From positions 3,224,001-3,288,000 of the forward strand of contig NZ_CP095072.1 in NCBI RefSeq assembly GCF_022919115.1: a stretch of DNA of 64,000 nucleotides, in the 5' to 3' direction. A program made the translations under genes and the position numbers. This document shows, in pieces, positions 54,568-63,511 of the stretch. This DNA is from Gracilibacillus caseinilyticus (lineage in GTDB: Bacteria; Bacillota; Bacilli; Bacillales; Amphibacillaceae). The notes under the pieces are model-generated. The model ran no database searches. It was not told where the DNA came from and saw nothing but the letters and a program-made list of their open reading frames with translations. Every line of letters begins with the position of its first letter. The stretch's first letter is position 1.

Positions 54568-55197
54568 ATGAATGTTGAACAGATGCCACTAGGCCCACTA
54601 TCTACTAATTGCTATTTGGTTGTACAGGACAAAGAAGTAGTGATCATCGATCCATCTGGAGATGCCGAGCAAATCATCAATCAAATTGAGCAATTAGCAG
54701 TCGCTCCTGTAGCAATTTTGCTGACGCATGCACATTTTGATCATATTGGGGCATTGGATGTCGTGAGAGATCATTATCATGTGCCCGTTTACTTACATAC
54801 AGCTGAAAAGGATTGGTTAGAAGATCCTGAGTTGAACGGTTCATCATTGTTTGGGATGGGGGAAATTATTGCTAAAGCTGCTGATCATTTGATAAATAAC
54901 GGGGATGCGGAACTGCAAATTGGAAGCTTTTCGATTGAAGTTTGTCATACACCTGGACATTCACCAGGTGGCGTTGCGTATATATTTCACCATAATCGTC
55001 TTGTCTTTGGTGGAGATAGCTTGTTTGCTGGTGGTATCGGAAGGACCGATTTAATGGGCGGCAGTTTTGAACAGCTGGAACAAAGTATTAAAGAGAAGTT
55101 TTATCGTCTGCCTGATGACTATATTGTGTATCCTGGACACGGACCAGAGACGACGATTAAACTAGAAAAGGAATCTAATCCATTTGTACAAGGATAG
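54568..55197 (+). CDS. yqgX: MBL-fold metal-dependent hydrolase YqgX
   Basis: 209 residues from ATG 54568, starting MNVEQMPLGPLSTNCYLV as in the family; the open upstream TTG/ATG region lacks support. Metal motif THAHFDHIG (~52-60), then HTPGHSPGG, GGDSLFAGGIGR and YPGHGPET. Glyoxalase II-like; related proteins hydrolyse thioesters, and YqgX is linked to bacillithiol-dependent methylglyoxal detoxification, which I cannot confirm from sequence. Confidence 0.92.
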   Translation: MNVEQMPLGPLSTNCYLVVQDKEVVIIDPSGDAEQIINQIEQLAVAPVAILLTHAHFDHIGALDVVRDHYHVPVYLHTAEKDWLEDPELNGSSLFGMGEIIAKAADHLINNGDAELQIGSFSIEVCHTPGHSPGGVAYIFHHNRLVFGGDSLFAGGIGRTDLMGGSFEQLEQSIKEKFYRLPDDYIVYPGHGPETTIKLEKESNPFVQG

Positions 55198-55200
55198 CCA

Positions 55201-55232
55201 AAACGCTCTGATCGATTGTGATCAGAGCGTTT
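55201..55232. terminator. Bidirectional terminator between yqgX and yqgY
   Basis: AAACGCTCTGATC and GATCAGAGCGTTT form a perfect 13-bp stem with a six-base loop; both genes converge on it. Confidence 0.88.
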
Positions 55233-55237
55233 CCATT

Positions 55238-55480
55238 TTAATGTCCAAATCCAGGAACAAGAATAAAGTTGGTGTAGAATGTAAATCCAATAAAGAAAAT
55301 GGTACAATAAGCTCCAAATAAATACATATACATTCTTTCGGATAATTTTAAATATCCAACACCTAGAAAGAATATTGTTTGTGCTAAAAATAAGTATGCC
55401 ATCGTCATCATGTCTCCAACATAAAACATGACGGTAAATATAGCTGTCCAGAAGGCTAGCATGCGGAATACTCGATCCAT
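55238..55480 (-). CDS. yqgY: DUF2626 membrane protein YqgY
   Basis: 80 residues from ATG at 55480 (AGGAGGGGGAAC upstream on this strand). Two to three membrane helices; family pattern MDRVFRMLAFWTAIFTVMFY at the start and FGAYCTIFFIGFTFYTNFIL near the end. B. subtilis yqgY lies at the same place between yqgX and the comG operon. Function unknown. Confidence 0.87.
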   Translation of the reverse strand: MDRVFRMLAFWTAIFTVMFYVGDMMTMAYLFLAQTIFFLGVGYLKLSERMYMYLFGAYCTIFFIGFTFYTNFILVPGFGH

Positions 55481-55619
55481 TGTTCCCCCTCCTTTATTAA
55501 TCAATATGTATCATGACTATTATAAACGACTCTTACCTAAATGTAAATTATTCTGGTAAAAAGAGCTAAATAATTGCTTACTCTTCATTATTTTTTCATA
55601 AAACCATCAATAATATGCA

Positions 55620-55970
55620 TTAATCCGCTAAATTTGTTTTTATAAGACGATAGCCGCCATTCTTTGACTGAAGTTCAAAGCTGTAGATCGTGGTATTTTC
55701 GATCTTCTCAGCTGTAATTATTACAGTACCATCTGGAAATGAATAATGGATAGGAGGTGTCTGCGTCTCTTGAAGTAATTGTTGATAGCTTTTTTGATAT
55801 AGCATTTCAAGCGTGAACTGCTGTTCATGAATTTGATGAAGGGCGACTAAATTCCTGTTCAGCATGATGAGATGAGTTGTAAATAGTAATAAAAGGACAA
55901 TGACAATAGACGTTAAAGGAAACATAACTCCTTGCTGGTTACAGACCTTTTTTAAATAAATATTTTTCAA
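55620..55970 (-). CDS. comGG: Competence pseudopilin ComGG
   Basis: 116 residues if TTG at 55970 is used (GGTGA five bases upstream); an ATG at 56012 is also possible. A prepilin-like start MKNIYLKKVCNQQG is cleaved before VMFPLTSIV and leads into a hydrophobic helix. Last gene of the comG operon, overlapping comGF by 32 bases. ComGG is a minor pseudopilin needed for assembly of the DNA-uptake pilus; like many ComGG proteins, sequence conservation is low, so position is a main argument. Confidence 0.8.
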   Translation of the reverse strand: MKNIYLKKVCNQQGVMFPLTSIVIVLLLLFTTHLIMLNRNLVALHQIHEQQFTLEMLYQKSYQQLLQETQTPPIHYSFPDGTVIITAEKIENTTIYSFELQSKNGGYRLIKTNLAD

Positions 55971-56355
55971 ACGCTTCACCACTTTGTGTTTTAATTCGAA
56001 TGACAATATCAAATTTACGATCGATTATTTCAAAATCTGAAATATCTCGTACTATTTCTTCTTGCCCTTTGCTATCTACCTGTCTGCGGATTTTGTAATT
56101 GTGATAAGAAATCGTTACTCTCTCTCCTGTGGTTTGAATAAAATAGAGCTGGTTGTGTTGAACTGATATGGATTCTGCTGTCTCAGCTTCCAATTCAATC
56201 AGATGATGAAAATGATAAACCTGTGGCAGACTGTCATTTTCATTTTGGTGCCATAAGATCAGAATTTGACCAAGCCAAATTAACATCATACTCAAGCAGA
56301 TAGTTGAAAACATGACTTCGAATATCAGGTAGCCTTTTTCATTTTTGCTTACCAT
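55939..56355 (-). CDS. comGF: Competence pseudopilin ComGF
   Basis: 138 residues from ATG at 56355, giving the short leader MVSKNEKG before YLIFEVMFSTICLS. Alternative starts at 56388 and 56421 lengthen the leader, and none has a strong ribosome site, so translation is probably coupled to comGE (17-base overlap). The body pattern, with VTISYHNYKIRRQVDSKGQE, fits ComGF. Confidence 0.85.
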   Translation of the reverse strand: MVSKNEKGYLIFEVMFSTICLSMMLIWLGQILILWHQNENDSLPQVYHFHHLIELEAETAESISVQHNQLYFIQTTGERVTISYHNYKIRRQVDSKGQEEIVRDISDFEIIDRKFDIVIRIKTQSGEAFEKYLFKKGL

Positions 56356-56683
56356 ATAAGCATGTGGTTGTTTTTTGTTGTTTAACATTCGCCCACGATA
56401 CACATCCTTCGAGTAAATCATTCGTTTGCTTCCAACTTATAGTTAGAGGAGAGCTGATGACATTGTCATACGTTTTATCAGAGGGAACGTCGGGTTGCAT
56501 TATTGCTTCATGCATTTGATTCATAAGAAAATAAATTGCTTTATCTTCCTCATAAATTCGCTTTTTTTCTAGCAGTAATTGGTACTGAATTGGGAGAAGT
56601 GTGACACAAACGATGGAGAATAACAGAAAAGATAGCAAGGTTTCTATTATATAGAAACCTGCTTGCTTATTCTTTTTGTACAT
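56339..56683 (-). CDS. comGE: Competence pseudopilin ComGE
   Basis: 114 residues. The leader MYKKNKQAG is followed by FYIIETLLSFLLFSIV, a prepilin-type cleavage site (G|F) with Glu+5-like E in IIETLL. It overlaps both neighbours by 17 bases. A minor pseudopilin in the transformation pilus. Confidence 0.85.
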   Translation of the reverse strand: MYKKNKQAGFYIIETLLSFLLFSIVCVTLLPIQYQLLLEKKRIYEEDKAIYFLMNQMHEAIMQPDVPSDKTYDNVISSPLTISWKQTNDLLEGCVSWANVKQQKTTTCLYGKQK

Positions 56684-57110
56684 AACAACGCCCCTTTCCG
56701 AACGGACATTTAAACAAATATAAACGATACTGTGTTCTTATTTTCATGGTTCCAGGTCTTTTTAAATTGCCGTTATGGGAGAATTCGATTGGTTGTATAA
56801 GGGTGTTTGTGTCAATTTCCCAATCCTTACTATATACACGCTCCAGGACTTTCGTGCCCAATCCCCTTTTTCGAATCGTATATCGATGCAGGGATGTATC
56901 GATTTGTAAATAATAAGTTTCTTCTCGAGATAATGCTAATTGTTGCAAATAAAGTAGGTCACGATTAAATTGTTTTATAAATTGTTTGTATTGAACTGTA
57001 TCATGTAATCTTAACCATGCACTGCCACTTATAAGGAGCAGTAGTGAGGTGATCGTTAATGCAATGAGAAGTTCAGGTAATGTAAATGCCAGATCATTCT
57101 TCTTCATCAT
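56667..57110 (-). CDS. comGD: Competence pseudopilin ComGD
   Basis: 147 residues. MMKKNDLA is followed by FTLPELLIALTITSLLLL, the N-methylation type helix with Glu at +5. The residue before the cleavage point is Ala instead of the usual Gly. The C-terminus contains a Cys pair (CPFGKGRC). Overlaps comGC by 17 bases. Confidence 0.88.
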   Translation of the reverse strand: MMKKNDLAFTLPELLIALTITSLLLLISGSAWLRLHDTVQYKQFIKQFNRDLLYLQQLALSREETYYLQIDTSLHRYTIRKRGLGTKVLERVYSKDWEIDTNTLIQPIEFSHNGNLKRPGTMKIRTQYRLYLFKCPFGKGRCYVQKE

Positions 57111-57414
57111 TTTTATTACTGATCGTTAACTCGCCGGTTGTATTTTTGGTAATTTCTTTCTTACCGTTTGCGCATTCTGTAGTTTCCAGGTAATCATTAT
57201 CGACCAGACTTTGGAGTGTTGCGGGTTCTTCGCCTTCTTCTAATTCATAACTGGCGAGTTGGTTTTCAGTCATTTGCAGTAAAGCGTCACAGCCTTTATT
57301 ATTAATCGTTTGGCTTTTATCAGCTAAGTTTGGAATAAAGAGCAGCATTAAAATACTGATGACCGCCAATACAATAAGCATTTCAATAAGAGTAAAACCT
57401 TTTTGATTTTTCAA
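57094..57414 (-). CDS. comGC: Major competence pseudopilin ComGC
   Basis: 106 residues from TTG at 57414 with AAGGAG nine bases upstream; the ATG at 57453 precedes that site. MKNQKG is cleaved before FTLIEMLIVLAVISILMLLF. It has two Cys (GCDALLQM and TTECANGK) fitting the intramolecular disulfide known for ComGC. The main pilus subunit; processed by the ComC prepilin peptidase, which is not in this window. Confidence 0.93.
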   Translation of the reverse strand: MKNQKGFTLIEMLIVLAVISILMLLFIPNLADKSQTINNKGCDALLQMTENQLASYELEEGEEPATLQSLVDNDYLETTECANGKKEITKNTTGELTISNKNDEEE

Positions 57415-57430
57415 TTTGATCTTCTCCTTT

Positions 57431-58474
57431 TTACATGGTTTGAATATAATCAAACATCGGCAACATAAGGGACAGATAGACGAAAACGATAAACAGAGCT
57501 AGAATACTTAATAATAATGGTTGTAAGAAACTAAGCCAGCTCTTAATGAATCGTTCCATAGCTGCAATTAAGTGTTCTGCATATAATGAGAATTCTTTTT
57601 GTAATTGATCTTGATTTCTTTCTTTGGTCATGATGCGATCTAACTGTGGTTCTAATAACTTACAATGAGGTAATATGGTTGAATATTGATAGCCATTTGC
57701 TAAGTGACTACTTATATGGGTAGCATAGTAATGAACGATATCTTCTTTCTGATTGTGTTTAATTATTTCTAAACATTCCTTCATTGTCAATCCACTCTTT
57801 AACAAGCTTGATAAGTGGGTAATTAGCAGGTAAGTCGTCTGCATTCGTTTGTATCGAAAGTAGATAGGGATTTTTTGGATTACTGCTATTTTTGTTTCTA
57901 AAGTGATGGAACGTTGGAAAGAGAAACGGAACAAAAATAGAAGCAAAAGGATCACTGAAAGAGTAATAATTCCATAGTAAATGATATTAATGACTGCTAT
58001 TGCTTGTTGAAACACACCATTTTGGGAAGTTTGCAAAAGTTGTAATAAGGCTGGGAAAATGGAGGTTTTTAACAAGTGCAATAGGATAAAAAAGAAAATA
58101 AACAGAAAGAGGGGATATCTGGTTAAAGATCGCAGTTTTTTAGTGAAATTCATCCGTTGTTGTAAAAGATTGCAGCACTGAGTTAATCCGTCTGCTAAAT
58201 TACCATGTTCAATTGCTGTTTCAAGAAATCGGACAATGTCATCATGAAAATGAGCACGGGATAATGCCGTAACAAAAGATTGTCCTAGCTCTAGCTGACG
58301 CTTAATAGTTCGTGCTGGCTGAACCATTTGTTTCTCCCATAGCAGAACATCAAGGGCATCATTTAGCATGTAGCCGTGTCTAAACAACAATTCTAAGCGA
58401 TGCAGTAATTGATATTGGATCTGCAGTGACAGTGTTTCATGTCGCTTAAATGGAAGCAAGATATCCAAATGCAT
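57431..58474 (-). CDS. comGB: Competence pilus membrane platform protein ComGB
   Basis: 347 residues, GspF family: two repeats of a cytoplasmic helical domain each followed by membrane segments (~125-165, ~178-200, ~320-345). Motifs include LELGQSFVTALSRAHF and LANGYQYSTILPHCKLLEPQ. Anchors pilus assembly with ComGA. Starts 29 bases inside comGA. Confidence 0.92.
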   Translation of the reverse strand: MHLDILLPFKRHETLSLQIQYQLLHRLELLFRHGYMLNDALDVLLWEKQMVQPARTIKRQLELGQSFVTALSRAHFHDDIVRFLETAIEHGNLADGLTQCCNLLQQRMNFTKKLRSLTRYPLFLFIFFFILLHLLKTSIFPALLQLLQTSQNGVFQQAIAVINIIYYGIITLSVILLLLFLFRFSFQRSITLETKIAVIQKIPIYFRYKRMQTTYLLITHLSSLLKSGLTMKECLEIIKHNQKEDIVHYYATHISSHLANGYQYSTILPHCKLLEPQLDRIMTKERNQDQLQKEFSLYAEHLIAAMERFIKSWLSFLQPLLLSILALFIVFVYLSLMLPMFDYIQTM

Positions 58475-59432
58475 ATGCTTTTCTCCTCAATTGTTCAAAA
58501 CAGCTCGGATTTGTAAACGATTGATCATGCAGGATTTTTATAATATGTTGTTTTTCTAAAATATCTAAAATAGCTGCTCGTTGTTGTGCGAATTTACGTA
58601 TGTGTAAGGTAACTAATTGAATAGAGGCAACTGCTTGCAGATTTTGTTCAATATCTACTGAGCTGATACCCATTTCCAATAACCGGTGGATCGTACCTTG
58701 CGCATGATTTGCGTGAAGCGTAGACAAAACTAAGTGACCGGTGTTGGCAGCATGAAAGGCAAATTTAGCTGTTTGTGCATCTCTGATTTCACCTATCATT
58801 AATATATCAGGGTCATGTCTCAGAGCTGCTTTCAGTCCCGCATCATAATTGATACCAGCTTTTTCGTTTACTTGTACTTGAACGATATTGTCTAATGGTT
58901 TTTCGATTGGATCTTCGAGCGTAATGATCTGTTTGTGCGAATTTTTGGCAAAAGCTTGCAGTAATGCATAAAGTGTCGTAGATTTACCGGAGCCTGTTGC
59001 ACCTGTCAGAAGAATGAGTCCTGTTTTCATGGTTAACCAGGTTTCGACAGTTTGAAATTGATGATGGAAGAGAAATAAGCGTTGCAGGTCCTGTATATCT
59101 TGTTGAGGCAGGATACGGATCGCAAAACTTTCATTGTGTCGAACGGGTAATGTAGAAAAACGTAAAGAGTATGACTTTGTCCGGAAGGCATATGACAGTG
59201 CACCTTGTTGTGGAGAACGATTTTCACCAATGTCCATTTGACCTGCGAATTTGTAGTAGGCTAACACTAATGCGTACTGTTCTTTGGTAATGGAGGAGTG
59301 ATAAATACGTGACCCGTTACAACGGAAAAAGATCTGAATATCTTGTTGACGAGGAATAAAGTGGATATCAGAAGCATGCGCCTCAATTGCTGCTTGAAGT
59401 ATGTGGTTGGAAATTGCTGAGGCTTTGTTCAA
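58446..59432 (-). CDS. comGA: Competence pilus assembly ATPase ComGA
   Basis: 328 residues, GspE/PilB family, short form. An N-terminal domain with ASDIHFIPRQQDIQIFFR is followed by the ATPase core: Walker A GATGSGKST (144-152), Asp box TLEDPIEKPLDNIVQVQVNE, Walker B DPDILMIGEIRD, His box AANTGHLVLSTLHANHA. The C-terminal tetracysteine zinc site of large GspE proteins is absent, as usual in ComGA. First gene of a complete seven-gene comG operon, implying natural transformation capacity. Confidence 0.95.
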   Translation of the reverse strand: MNKASAISNHILQAAIEAHASDIHFIPRQQDIQIFFRCNGSRIYHSSITKEQYALVLAYYKFAGQMDIGENRSPQQGALSYAFRTKSYSLRFSTLPVRHNESFAIRILPQQDIQDLQRLFLFHHQFQTVETWLTMKTGLILLTGATGSGKSTTLYALLQAFAKNSHKQIITLEDPIEKPLDNIVQVQVNEKAGINYDAGLKAALRHDPDILMIGEIRDAQTAKFAFHAANTGHLVLSTLHANHAQGTIHRLLEMGISSVDIEQNLQAVASIQLVTLHIRKFAQQRAAILDILEKQHIIKILHDQSFTNPSCFEQLRRKAYAFGYLASI

Positions 59433-59503
59433 CTAATCATTCACCTCCTATTTTTATCATGGTACAATATTTATATTCGGCATCTATTCGCAAAATCCTG
59501 CAA

Positions 59504-59516
59504 AAAATACAATTTT
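59504..59516 (-). promoter_or_regulatory. Candidate ComK half-site (AT-box) of comG
   Basis: AAAA-N5-TTTT (59504-59516), the ComK AT-box pattern, lies ~72 bases upstream of comGA in the divergent gap with aroK. ComK normally binds two such boxes; the second is not convincing here (AAAA at 59492 lacks its TTTT partner). Confidence 0.45.
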
Positions 59517-59541
59517 TTTAAAAAGGGGGAAAAGGTAAAAG

Positions 59542-60039
59542 ATGAAGAGCATTTATTTAGTTGGCTTTATGGGGAGTGGTAAAACAAGTATCGCGGAATG
59601 TTTGCATAAGGCATTAGGATGGGGACTTCAAGATACTGATCAGATGATTGTCGATTATTATCAAATGAGCATTCCTACCATTTTTGAACAAAAAGGGGAA
59701 GCTGTATTCCGTAAATACGAAGCGAACATGTTACATAACACAACTGCTGAAAATACGATCGTTGCAACAGGCGGTGGAATTATTGAGAATGAGGAAAACC
59801 GTCAATGGTTAATAAATCAAGGCAATATTATTTTTCTTCAAACATCCTGGGAAGAGATCGAGCGCAGATTACAGCATGACAGCTCCCGACCGATTTGGAA
59901 TAATCAGTCACGTGATAAACAAAAACTTCTGGAAGATCGTACACCAAAATACTTAGAGGTTGCAAGTCATGTTATCCAAACAGATAATAAGACAGAAGAA
60001 ATGATCGCATCTGAAATAATATCAAATATACATGCATAA
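59542..60039 (+). CDS. aroK: Shikimate kinase
   Basis: 165 residues. P-loop GFMGSGKTS (8-16), shikimate-binding DTDQMI (~32-37) and the GGG segment TGGGIIENEENR (~78-89), lid region RP. It phosphorylates shikimate in aromatic amino-acid synthesis. The start has GGGGGAAAAGG. Placed divergently from comGA; in B. subtilis shikimate kinase is elsewhere. Confidence 0.93.
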   Translation: MKSIYLVGFMGSGKTSIAECLHKALGWGLQDTDQMIVDYYQMSIPTIFEQKGEAVFRKYEANMLHNTTAENTIVATGGGIIENEENRQWLINQGNIIFLQTSWEEIERRLQHDSSRPIWNNQSRDKQKLLEDRTPKYLEVASHVIQTDNKTEEMIASEIISNIHA

Positions 60040-60093
60040 AAAAAAGGTGGTCGGAAAAAATAACAGTAAATGATTAAAAAGGTGTGAGTAATA

Positions 60094-60276
60094 TTGTCCA
60101 GTAACGATTATGTAAAGTATATGACTCAACGTATCGTTAAGTATATGGATACACCAAAGAATGAACGAAAGAAACAGAAGGCGGACAACAAGCCTGCAGC
60201 TGCTCATTCCAGCAAATGGTTTGGTGTGTTACCTTTCGCATTTCGTTTACTCATCCAAAAACGCAAAGATTCCTAA
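60094..60276 (+). CDS. yqzE: YqzE family small protein
   Basis: 60 residues from TTG 60094, GGTGTGAG nine bases upstream. The pattern NDYVKYMTQRIVKYMDTPKN and WFGVLPFAFRLLIQKRK matches YqzE, a small protein beside comG in Bacillus with a basic linker (~21-33) and amphipathic C-terminus. Its role is unknown; the location by comG is conserved, though B. subtilis yqzE lies at the comGG end. Confidence 0.8.
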   Translation: MSSNDYVKYMTQRIVKYMDTPKNERKKQKADNKPAAAHSSKWFGVLPFAFRLLIQKRKDS

Positions 60277-60289
60277 GGCATCCTGTATG

Positions 60290-60325
60290 AAGGCTGCGTC
60301 CATGATATTGGACAGCAGCCTTTTC
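60290..60325 (+). terminator. Terminator after yqzE
   Basis: AAGGCTGC and GCAGCCTTTT enclose an inner GTCC/GGAC stem. Confidence 0.85.
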
Positions 60326-60393
60326 ATTGTCAGCAAAAAAATCTGTAAGAACGCAACGAAAGCATTGAATAGTTAAAAAAGTAATAAGTTTCT

Positions 60394-60488
60394 TAAAATA
60401 CAGATTATGTCTAGCTTAGTGCTCATTTTGAAATGTTGTTAGTGCAAGGATATCGCTCCAGCCAACCACTTCGCGTCCTGTGGGACCG
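60394..60488 (-). repeat. Intergenic fold-back repeat, copy H (reverse, right-half fragment)
   Basis: Read on the plus strand it starts TAAAATACAGATTATGTCTA, then TCATTTTGAAATG and CTCCAGCCAACCACTTCGCG, TCCTGTGGGACC. It is the reverse complement of the right half of the family, cut off just before the yqhG stop at 60504. Confidence 0.78.
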
Positions 60489-60503
60489 CGAACCTCTTTT
60501 TGC

Positions 60504-61298
60504 TTAATGATTGATCACTTGTTTACTTGTCTGTTCTGTTAAGTAGAAGAGTCCTGCATTAATTACTTCTAAATTAATTCTAGGTTCTAAACGATCAGTA
60601 AGTCTCTCTCTTTCCTTCTCTAGTAATTCTACATTGTCCTTCTGCTGATAGAAGTACTCCAATAAGTCAAGTTCTTCCTGTAACGTTTCTTTCGCTTCTT
60701 CAACCCAACTGAAATCCTCGATGAATAAATGATTCTCTACATACTGATAAGCACGTCTGAAGCCGCTGACTGGTTTAATAATAGGGGAGATCGTATAACT
60801 ATAATCAGTCATTTGCCGGCTGAAAGAAAGTTGGTCAAAACGTTCCATCATGTTTGTCTGAATGACGCCGTTTATTAAATGAACACCAACTGAATATATG
60901 GCATCTCGTTTTTGTTTTCCGCAGTAATGAATCATCACATTAACGATCAGCCATGGCATCAGTGATGTCTTAGTCTGACCATTCGTTTCTTCATACAATA
61001 TAGTAAATTTCGCATTTTGCTGGATGTGCTGAAAAATCTGATGGAGACGTGGACTGCCATAGTGAATCCATTCCTTTTGGTTATCCTTCTTTTCTAGACT
61101 TGTATCCAGATGAATGGACATAGGGTCTCCTTCACGGCCTAATTTATCCATATAATGCCAGTAAAAAGGCCGGTTCATCAATACTTGATCTAACTCCCGT
61201 GTTAATTTCACTTCCATCTCTGTAGTATTTTCTTGTATTACTTGACAATCATGTAATTCGAAGTATTCTGTTAAAAATGAATGTAGGTTGGAAATCAT
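60504..61298 (-). CDS. yqhG: YqhG family protein
   Basis: 264 residues. The family shows LHSFLTEYFELHDCQVIQEN, HYMDKLGREGDPMSIHLDTS and late ALRQEELD-like helices (VEEAKETLQEELDLLEYFYQ). B. subtilis yqhG is likewise paired with the helicase yqhH. It overlaps yqhH by four bases (ATGA type), so both form one unit. Function unknown; a partnership with the helicase is inferred from coupling. Confidence 0.88.
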   Translation of the reverse strand: MISNLHSFLTEYFELHDCQVIQENTTEMEVKLTRELDQVLMNRPFYWHYMDKLGREGDPMSIHLDTSLEKKDNQKEWIHYGSPRLHQIFQHIQQNAKFTILYEETNGQTKTSLMPWLIVNVMIHYCGKQKRDAIYSVGVHLINGVIQTNMMERFDQLSFSRQMTDYSYTISPIIKPVSGFRRAYQYVENHLFIEDFSWVEEAKETLQEELDLLEYFYQQKDNVELLEKERERLTDRLEPRINLEVINAGLFYLTEQTSKQVINH

Positions 61299-62941
61299 AT
61301 TTGATTCTCCTTCAACTGATCGTCTTGCTGATAAGATTGGATTACAGATGTTAAATTATTTAATTTAATTCTTGATTCACCGATAGAATGAGATTGTTCA
61401 AATATTTGCTCTACTTCTTTTTCTAAATTATTCACATTTAAATCTGTTAAAATTTGTTCCAGGTGTCCTATTACGTTTTCAAATAGATGTATTTTATCAT
61501 ATAACAACTTCATGACATGCTCTTCAACAGTGTTCTCTAATGCGAAATTGTAAATCTTCACATCATTTTGCTGACCGAAGCGGTGTATTCGACCGATACG
61601 TTGTTCTAAGCGCATCGGATTCCAAGGTAAATCATAGTTGACAAGATGATGACAAAATTGCAAGTTAATCCCTTCACCCGCAGCTTCTGTCGCAATCATT
61701 ACTTGTGCATGATTTTGAAATAGTTGGCGCATCCAGTCTTTTTTCCCTTTCTTAAAGCCGCCCCGATAGATAACAGAGGGAATTTGTTCCTGCTGCAATA
61801 GCCATTGTAAATAAATTTGTGTAGCGCGATATTCTGTAAACACAATAAATTTCTCATTAGATTGTTTGATTAATTCTATTAATTTTAATGCTTTTGCATG
61901 GTGAGGGAGTTGTTCAATAACTGATAGTATATCTTGAACATCCGTTTGTTCTGATTGCTCCATCCACTTTTTAATAGAAAGATAACAAGCTTCTCTTGAA
62001 CTGCAAAATTCGCGAACATAGGTAATGGATGATATTGCTCGGTTTTGTTTGAAGTACTGATCGATTTGCTGATATGCATCCAATTCCTGCTCTGTAAAAG
62101 GAACCCAAATCGTTTCAATTTCACGCTTTGTCCACTCAATCCCGGTATCACCCCGACGGTTTCGTACCATCACTTTACTGATAAGTTGTTTTAGATAAGG
62201 GTCTTCATCCATTGTTTTATTTTGTTCTCGATATCGTTGCAGAAAATCTTCATATGTTCCAAGGTACCCAGGACGCAGTAACGTTATTAAGTTGAATATA
62301 TCCGTTAATTTATTTTGAACTGGTGTAGCAGTTAAAAACAGACAATATTTTTTAGATAATTGTTGTACGAAATCAAAATTTTTTGTTTTATGGTTTTTTA
62401 ATTTGTGTGCTTCATCTACAATAACAAAATCATAGTCTTGTTCTAAGATTGCCTGGCGATGACGAGCAGATTTGGCTGTATCTAAAGTTGTGATCAGAAT
62501 ATTAGTATTTTGCCAGTCCACACGTTTACCTGATGGAATTGCAGGTATTAGAAATTTTTGATTTAATTCTAATGCCCATTGGTTAACAAGAGAAGCGGGG
62601 ACGAGGATTAGTATTTTTTGAGCCAGACCTCGCAGCATATACTCTTTTAAAATTAATCCCGCTTCAATTGTTTTGCCAAGCCCTACTTCATCTGCTAACA
62701 GAGCTCTTCCATTCATATCCTGAATAACTTTTTCTGCACTTTTCATTTGATGAGGCAAAAATTTAACATGTGGAAGAAAATTAGGTGCTACTAGTTCTTT
62801 GAAACTAGGGATTTGTAGTGTTTGAGCTACTTGATAAGATTTTTTGAATAACTGCCAATCAGCCATTTGCGAAGGATTTGCTGCAGCATCCTCGAATGTT
62901 TGTATAAATGTTTCATCTCTATTAATCGGGATATTGATCAT
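61295..62941 (-). CDS. yqhH: SNF2-family helicase YqhH
   Basis: 548 residues. SNF2 motifs: I DEVGLGKT (84-91), Ia ILVPASLVNQW, II DEAH, III TATPVQN, V ATEAAGEGINLQ, VI RIGRIHRFGQ. It is a DNA-dependent ATPase related to HepA/RapA-type remodelers but much shorter than RapA. Probably acts on nucleoprotein or RNA polymerase complexes (inference). In B. subtilis the gcvT-gcvPA-gcvPB operon lies just beyond; here yqhL follows instead. Confidence 0.93.
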   Translation of the reverse strand: MINIPINRDETFIQTFEDAAANPSQMADWQLFKKSYQVAQTLQIPSFKELVAPNFLPHVKFLPHQMKSAEKVIQDMNGRALLADEVGLGKTIEAGLILKEYMLRGLAQKILILVPASLVNQWALELNQKFLIPAIPSGKRVDWQNTNILITTLDTAKSARHRQAILEQDYDFVIVDEAHKLKNHKTKNFDFVQQLSKKYCLFLTATPVQNKLTDIFNLITLLRPGYLGTYEDFLQRYREQNKTMDEDPYLKQLISKVMVRNRRGDTGIEWTKREIETIWVPFTEQELDAYQQIDQYFKQNRAISSITYVREFCSSREACYLSIKKWMEQSEQTDVQDILSVIEQLPHHAKALKLIELIKQSNEKFIVFTEYRATQIYLQWLLQQEQIPSVIYRGGFKKGKKDWMRQLFQNHAQVMIATEAAGEGINLQFCHHLVNYDLPWNPMRLEQRIGRIHRFGQQNDVKIYNFALENTVEEHVMKLLYDKIHLFENVIGHLEQILTDLNVNNLEKEVEQIFEQSHSIGESRIKLNNLTSVIQSYQQDDQLKENQI

Positions 62942-63079
62942 ATGGCATACTCCATCCTATCATGAATACAATTTGTTATGTTATTGTAATCAAATTTAAG
63001 GAGTTTATACATATTCTAAGCAGACAAATAACAGTTTTACTAAATCAATTCACACTTCCAAATGTTTTTTATTCAACTG

Positions 63080-63117
63080 AAAAAAACGAGTGGCAGTTGT
63101 TCCACTCGTTTTGTCTT
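63080..63117 (-). terminator. Terminator of yqhL
   Basis: AAAACGAGTGG and CCACTCGTTTT pair; on the minus strand the hairpin is followed by a T-rich run, a few bases after the yqhL stop at 63125. Confidence 0.88.
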
Positions 63118-63124
63118 GATTATT

Positions 63125-63511
63125 CTATTTTTTTGTTTTCTTAATTTTACCTGTCCACTTTTTGTAGCCACCTTGCAGTTGGTACAAATCTTTGTAGCCT
63201 TGTTTATCCAGGATTAATGCAGCTCGCATCGATCGTGATCCGGATTGACAGTAAAGATAAACTGGTTTATCTTTTCGAAGTTCTGTCAATCTTTGTTTCA
63301 GCTGGGTTAACGGTATGTTCCGGGCTCCAAGAATATGACCACCATCGAATTCTTTCGGTTCACGAACATCGATCAGCTGTGCTTTACGGTATCCTTCGCG
63401 AAAATCATTTTCGGAAAGCGCCTTTAAAATTCTTTTTTGTTTAAAGTATCGATACACGCTAAACAGAATAAAGGCAGCTAGGATAGCTAGTAAGATGTAT
63501 AATTGTGTCAT
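63125..63511 (-). CDS. yqhL: Membrane-anchored rhodanese-like sulfurtransferase YqhL
   Basis: 128 residues. One N-terminal membrane helix (~4-20) is followed by a single rhodanese domain: IDVREPKEFDGGHILGARNI (~47-66) and the active-site loop CQSGSRS with Cys88. It would carry persulfide sulfur at the inner membrane face. It lies beside mntR as in B. subtilis, but lipM (yqhM), which is normally between them, is missing. Confidence 0.92.
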   Translation of the reverse strand: MTQLYILLAILAAFILFSVYRYFKQKRILKALSENDFREGYRKAQLIDVREPKEFDGGHILGARNIPLTQLKQRLTELRKDKPVYLYCQSGSRSMRAALILDKQGYKDLYQLQGGYKKWTGKIKKTKK

